This document shows positions 59,408 through 64,000 of a stretch of 64,000 nt of DNA, piece after piece (position 1 is the stretch's first letter; each line of letters begins with the position of its first letter). The position numbers and the translations under genes are program-made. Source of the DNA: Mycteria americana. Its lineage: Eukaryota; Chordata; Aves; Ciconiiformes; Ciconiidae. The DNA lies in assembly GCF_035582795.1 (NCBI RefSeq), contig NC_134366.1, positions 188,501 through 252,500 of the forward strand, in the 5' to 3' direction. Under the pieces are notes generated by a model. It worked only from the letters and a program-made list of their open reading frames with translations, had not been told where the DNA came from and searched no databases.

Positions 59408-59682
59408 CAGGAGATGATGTATGGGCAGATGTATCAGATCGCACAAGATAAACAAGCAGTGAATTTCATCAGGGCCCATCATGGCTTTAATTTGGCTGCC
59501 TAATGAGTCAGATCCAGCCGCGCAGATAAAAGTTGTCAGAGCCGCAGCCCTAATGAATTTCTTGCCACTTGTAATCAAGGCAGCTTGTCTGAGGGGGATG
59601 ATTAATGGGCCCCAGAGGAGCTGCCGTCCCTTGGCTTCCATTCCTGCTAATGCAGTCGCCAGGAAATTAACCAAACCCAGCA
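59408..59682. promoter_or_regulatory. Candidate conserved developmental enhancer between GBX1 and AGAP3
   Basis: About 275 bp of sharply AT-richer unique DNA embedded in GC-rich sequence. It has many homeodomain cores (GGCTTTAATTTGG, CCTAATGAGTCA, CCCTAATGAATTTC, GTAATCAAGG, GATGATTAATGGG, GCTAATGCAG, GAAATTAACC), GATA words (AGATAAA) and SOX/TCF-like words (ACAAGATAAACAAG). No coding frame or repeat family fits. The position, 7.5 kb after the GBX1 poly(A) signal and 1.1 kb past the AGAP3 3' end, suits a GBX1 regulatory element. Motifs and composition are seen; conservation and function are inferred. Confidence 0.55.
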
Positions 59683-60744
59683 CCGGGCTGGGGCCGAGGC
59701 CGGGGCCGGCGCGGGGGCACCGATGTGCACCGTGCAGGAGAGGGGACGGGGAATGAGGGGCAGACACGGGCGCAGGCAGGCAGGGCTGGGACCGGACAGG
59801 TTCCACGATACTGGCACACGCAGCTGGCACACAGAGGTGAGTTAAGGGGCTGGTGAAAGGGCTGGGGCCACCATCTGCAGCCACCAGTGTGGCAGTCCTC
59901 TGCCATGGGAGGGGCACGGGGAGGAGGCAAGAGGGGTCTGGAGGGGACTGCTGAGGGCTGCCTGTGGCAGGTGGGGTGCCGAGCGGAGAGCAGGGTGTCT
60001 CGGCGACTCCCTTCCTTACAGCGCCACGACTCAGGCTTGGGGACCCAGACCTGTGCCCAGTGCAGTGCCAGGCCTGGACCCAGGCACAGCAAGGGGGACG
60101 CTGGAGCCCCAGTCACTTGTGGTGTGGCCTTGGGTGCAGCCAGTAGAGAACCAGCAGCACTGGGGCCTTGCGCTGCCAAAAGCTGCGGGAAGCATGTGGG
60201 GTCAGGGATGGCAGAGCAGAGACCCATGGCTCCCTTCGCTGCCCAGGGGGCTGTCTACACCTTAGGACCAGATGACCCCCAGTCTTCTGCAGCCATCTTT
60301 TTGCCATAGCAAACCACCCAGGGTCCTTGCTCACCGAGACAGCCCACCATTCCCTGCCCATCTCTGCCCGCCCCCCAGCTTCAATCTCACTCTATCGTGC
60401 ACAGGGACCAGCTGGCCCCAGCACTTCTGACCCAGCATGTCTCCTGCCCAGCACACCCCCCTGCTATGCCCACCTCTGATCCCACCAGAGCAGTGCATCC
60501 CTCTGGGGCCGTATCCCTGCACTGTCCCACAGCGCCCGGGGCTGACACATCTCCCCTCGTCCCAGCGCTCTGCCATGTCCACCACAGGGCCCAGTTCAGT
60601 GCAGGACTCCCGAGATGGAGGAGAAAGGGCTGAATGCTTGTCAGTCTGGGATGGAAACCCACCAGACCCTGCAGAGTGGGCAAGAAGCAGACTGGAGGCT
60701 GCACTGGAGGCCCAAAAGGCAGCACACAGAAAAGCTGGGCTGGC

Positions 60745-61846
60745 AGGGGGTGGGTTGCTTTATTGGCCTTTATCTCCTTGGCTGCAGATAACACACACAG
60801 GGCAACTCATGGCAAAGAAACAGTATATACAGAGTGTCCATATAAATATTTCCAATGTACATTTTATACACAAGTGACAGAGACGTTCCACAGCAGCGTC
60901 CAAAGCCTTGGGGTTCTGGAGCTCAGCTGCAGGCTTGGCCCAAAACCAAAGGGAGACATTCCTCTCCTTCTTCCTCTTGCTCAGCCGGAGACCAGCCCCA
61001 CCTGGGCAGCAGCGGGAGCCAGTGGGGATGCTCTGATGGAGACACTGTGTATGGCTTTGGGGCTTGAACCTGGAAGGACAGTGACTCTACAGACAGACAG
61101 ACACAGCTGGGGATCCTGGGGTGACCGTCCTCTTCCCCCTCTAGGTCACCAGGGAGGCGGGAGGGGCCTTTGTCCAGGGGCTGCATGGGAGAGAAGCTCC
61201 CTTTGCATCAGCACGTGGGGAGCAGTACCAGTGAGGGGATCCCTCCCTGCACTGGCTAGAAGCAGAGGAGCACAGGGGTCCAGTGGAGAAACACGCACCT
61301 CCTGCTGCCCCCCACCTCCCCACTGCACCAGGGGTGCACAGCAAGGCCGACACGGGAGGGAGGGCAGGAGGGAAGTGCCCAAAGTGCCCTACTGTTTGGG
61401 AGAGCGGGTGCAGCGATCGCCCTCCCCAGTACCAGCTGTGCAGGGGAGGGCCACACACCTGAACTGCCTCCAGCCCCTGCATTATCTACATGTGTGTGTG
61501 GTGGGGGACACAAAGGAACTGCCTCTCCTCTTCCTGTACCGGTCATGAGAACGGGGTGTACTGGAGCCCCCAATCCCAGTGACTAGGAGAGAGCCCCTCC
61601 ACAAGCTGACAGCACTGGGTCTGCACAGCATACCCCCTCCTAGCTGCATGGGGAGACTCCACAGGAACCGGTGCAGAGGAGCAGGCTGCTGGCTCCCCGG
61701 CCTCCTCCCAGCCAGAACAGGGGTCGCGGTGGGGGGCGAGCACAGTGGGTGGCCCAGCTGTGCTGCTCTCAGACCCGCTCCTGTGGCCCTGGTCCTCCGG
61801 CAGGGCTGGAAGGCGGCCATGTGGTGAGCAGAGGGCCCGTGAGGAG
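60745..61846 (-). other. AGAP3: AGAP3 3' untranslated region
   Basis: Downstream of the AGAP3 stop on the minus strand. The end is set by AATAAA on the minus strand at plus positions 60764-60759. Just before it the minus strand has AT-rich runs (TATAAAATGTACATTGGAAA, AATATTTATATGG) of a kind usual near mRNA 3' ends. The UTR is about 1.1 kb. The plus-strand open frame over this stretch is not a gene. Confidence 0.8.
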
Positions 61847-63998
<2,152 letters not shown>

Positions 63999-64000
63999 TC

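Overview
This is a piece of a bird nuclear genome. The evidence is CR1 LINE copies with the avian-type 3' end, three solo LTRs of an avian ERVL-type family with intact 5-bp target-site duplications, strong CpG islands, and a gene order that matches human 7q36.1 in inverted orientation. I cannot place it below class Aves from the sequence alone.

Layout, left to right. (1) 1.03-2.15 kb: an intron-bearing, TATA-driven, polyadenylated histone H2B variant (H2BK1-like). (2) 2.15-3.1 kb: a CpG island that begins beside the H2B poly(A) signal and holds an open frame of unknown product. (3) 6.16-15.3 kb: exon-by-exon remains of IQCA1L (dynein-regulatory-complex IQ/AAA protein family). The splice sites survive, but there are several in-frame stops and frameshifts, so it reads as a unitary pseudogene. 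(4) 16.6-25.6 kb: ASB10, an ankyrin/SOCS-box E3 adaptor with two alternative first coding exons that join the same exon 2. One of them resembles the N-terminus of the paralogue ASB18. (5) 25.6-44.4 kb: gene-poor DNA with an ancient L3-like LINE, three CR1 copies and one solo LTR. (6) 44.4-51.9 kb: GBX1, a two-exon homeobox gene in a large CpG island, with an AT-rich homeodomain/PBX-type site cluster about 0.5 kb upstream of the ATG. (7) 51.9-60.7 kb: intergenic, with one solo LTR, a CR1 fragment, long G runs and a striking candidate conserved enhancer at 59.4-59.7 kb. (8) 60.7-64.0 kb, minus strand: the last three coding exons and the 3' UTR of AGAP3; the gene continues past the right edge.

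The block IQCA1L-ASB10-GBX1-AGAP3 is the ohnologous partner of IQCA1-ASB18-GBX2-AGAP1 on human 2q37. These genes share no pathway. They are probably held together by ancient duplication and by GBX regulatory elements lodged in and between neighbours. I found no unknown multi-gene system. The most interesting items are the IQCA1L decay, the dual ASB10 N-termini and the candidate GBX1 regulatory elements.
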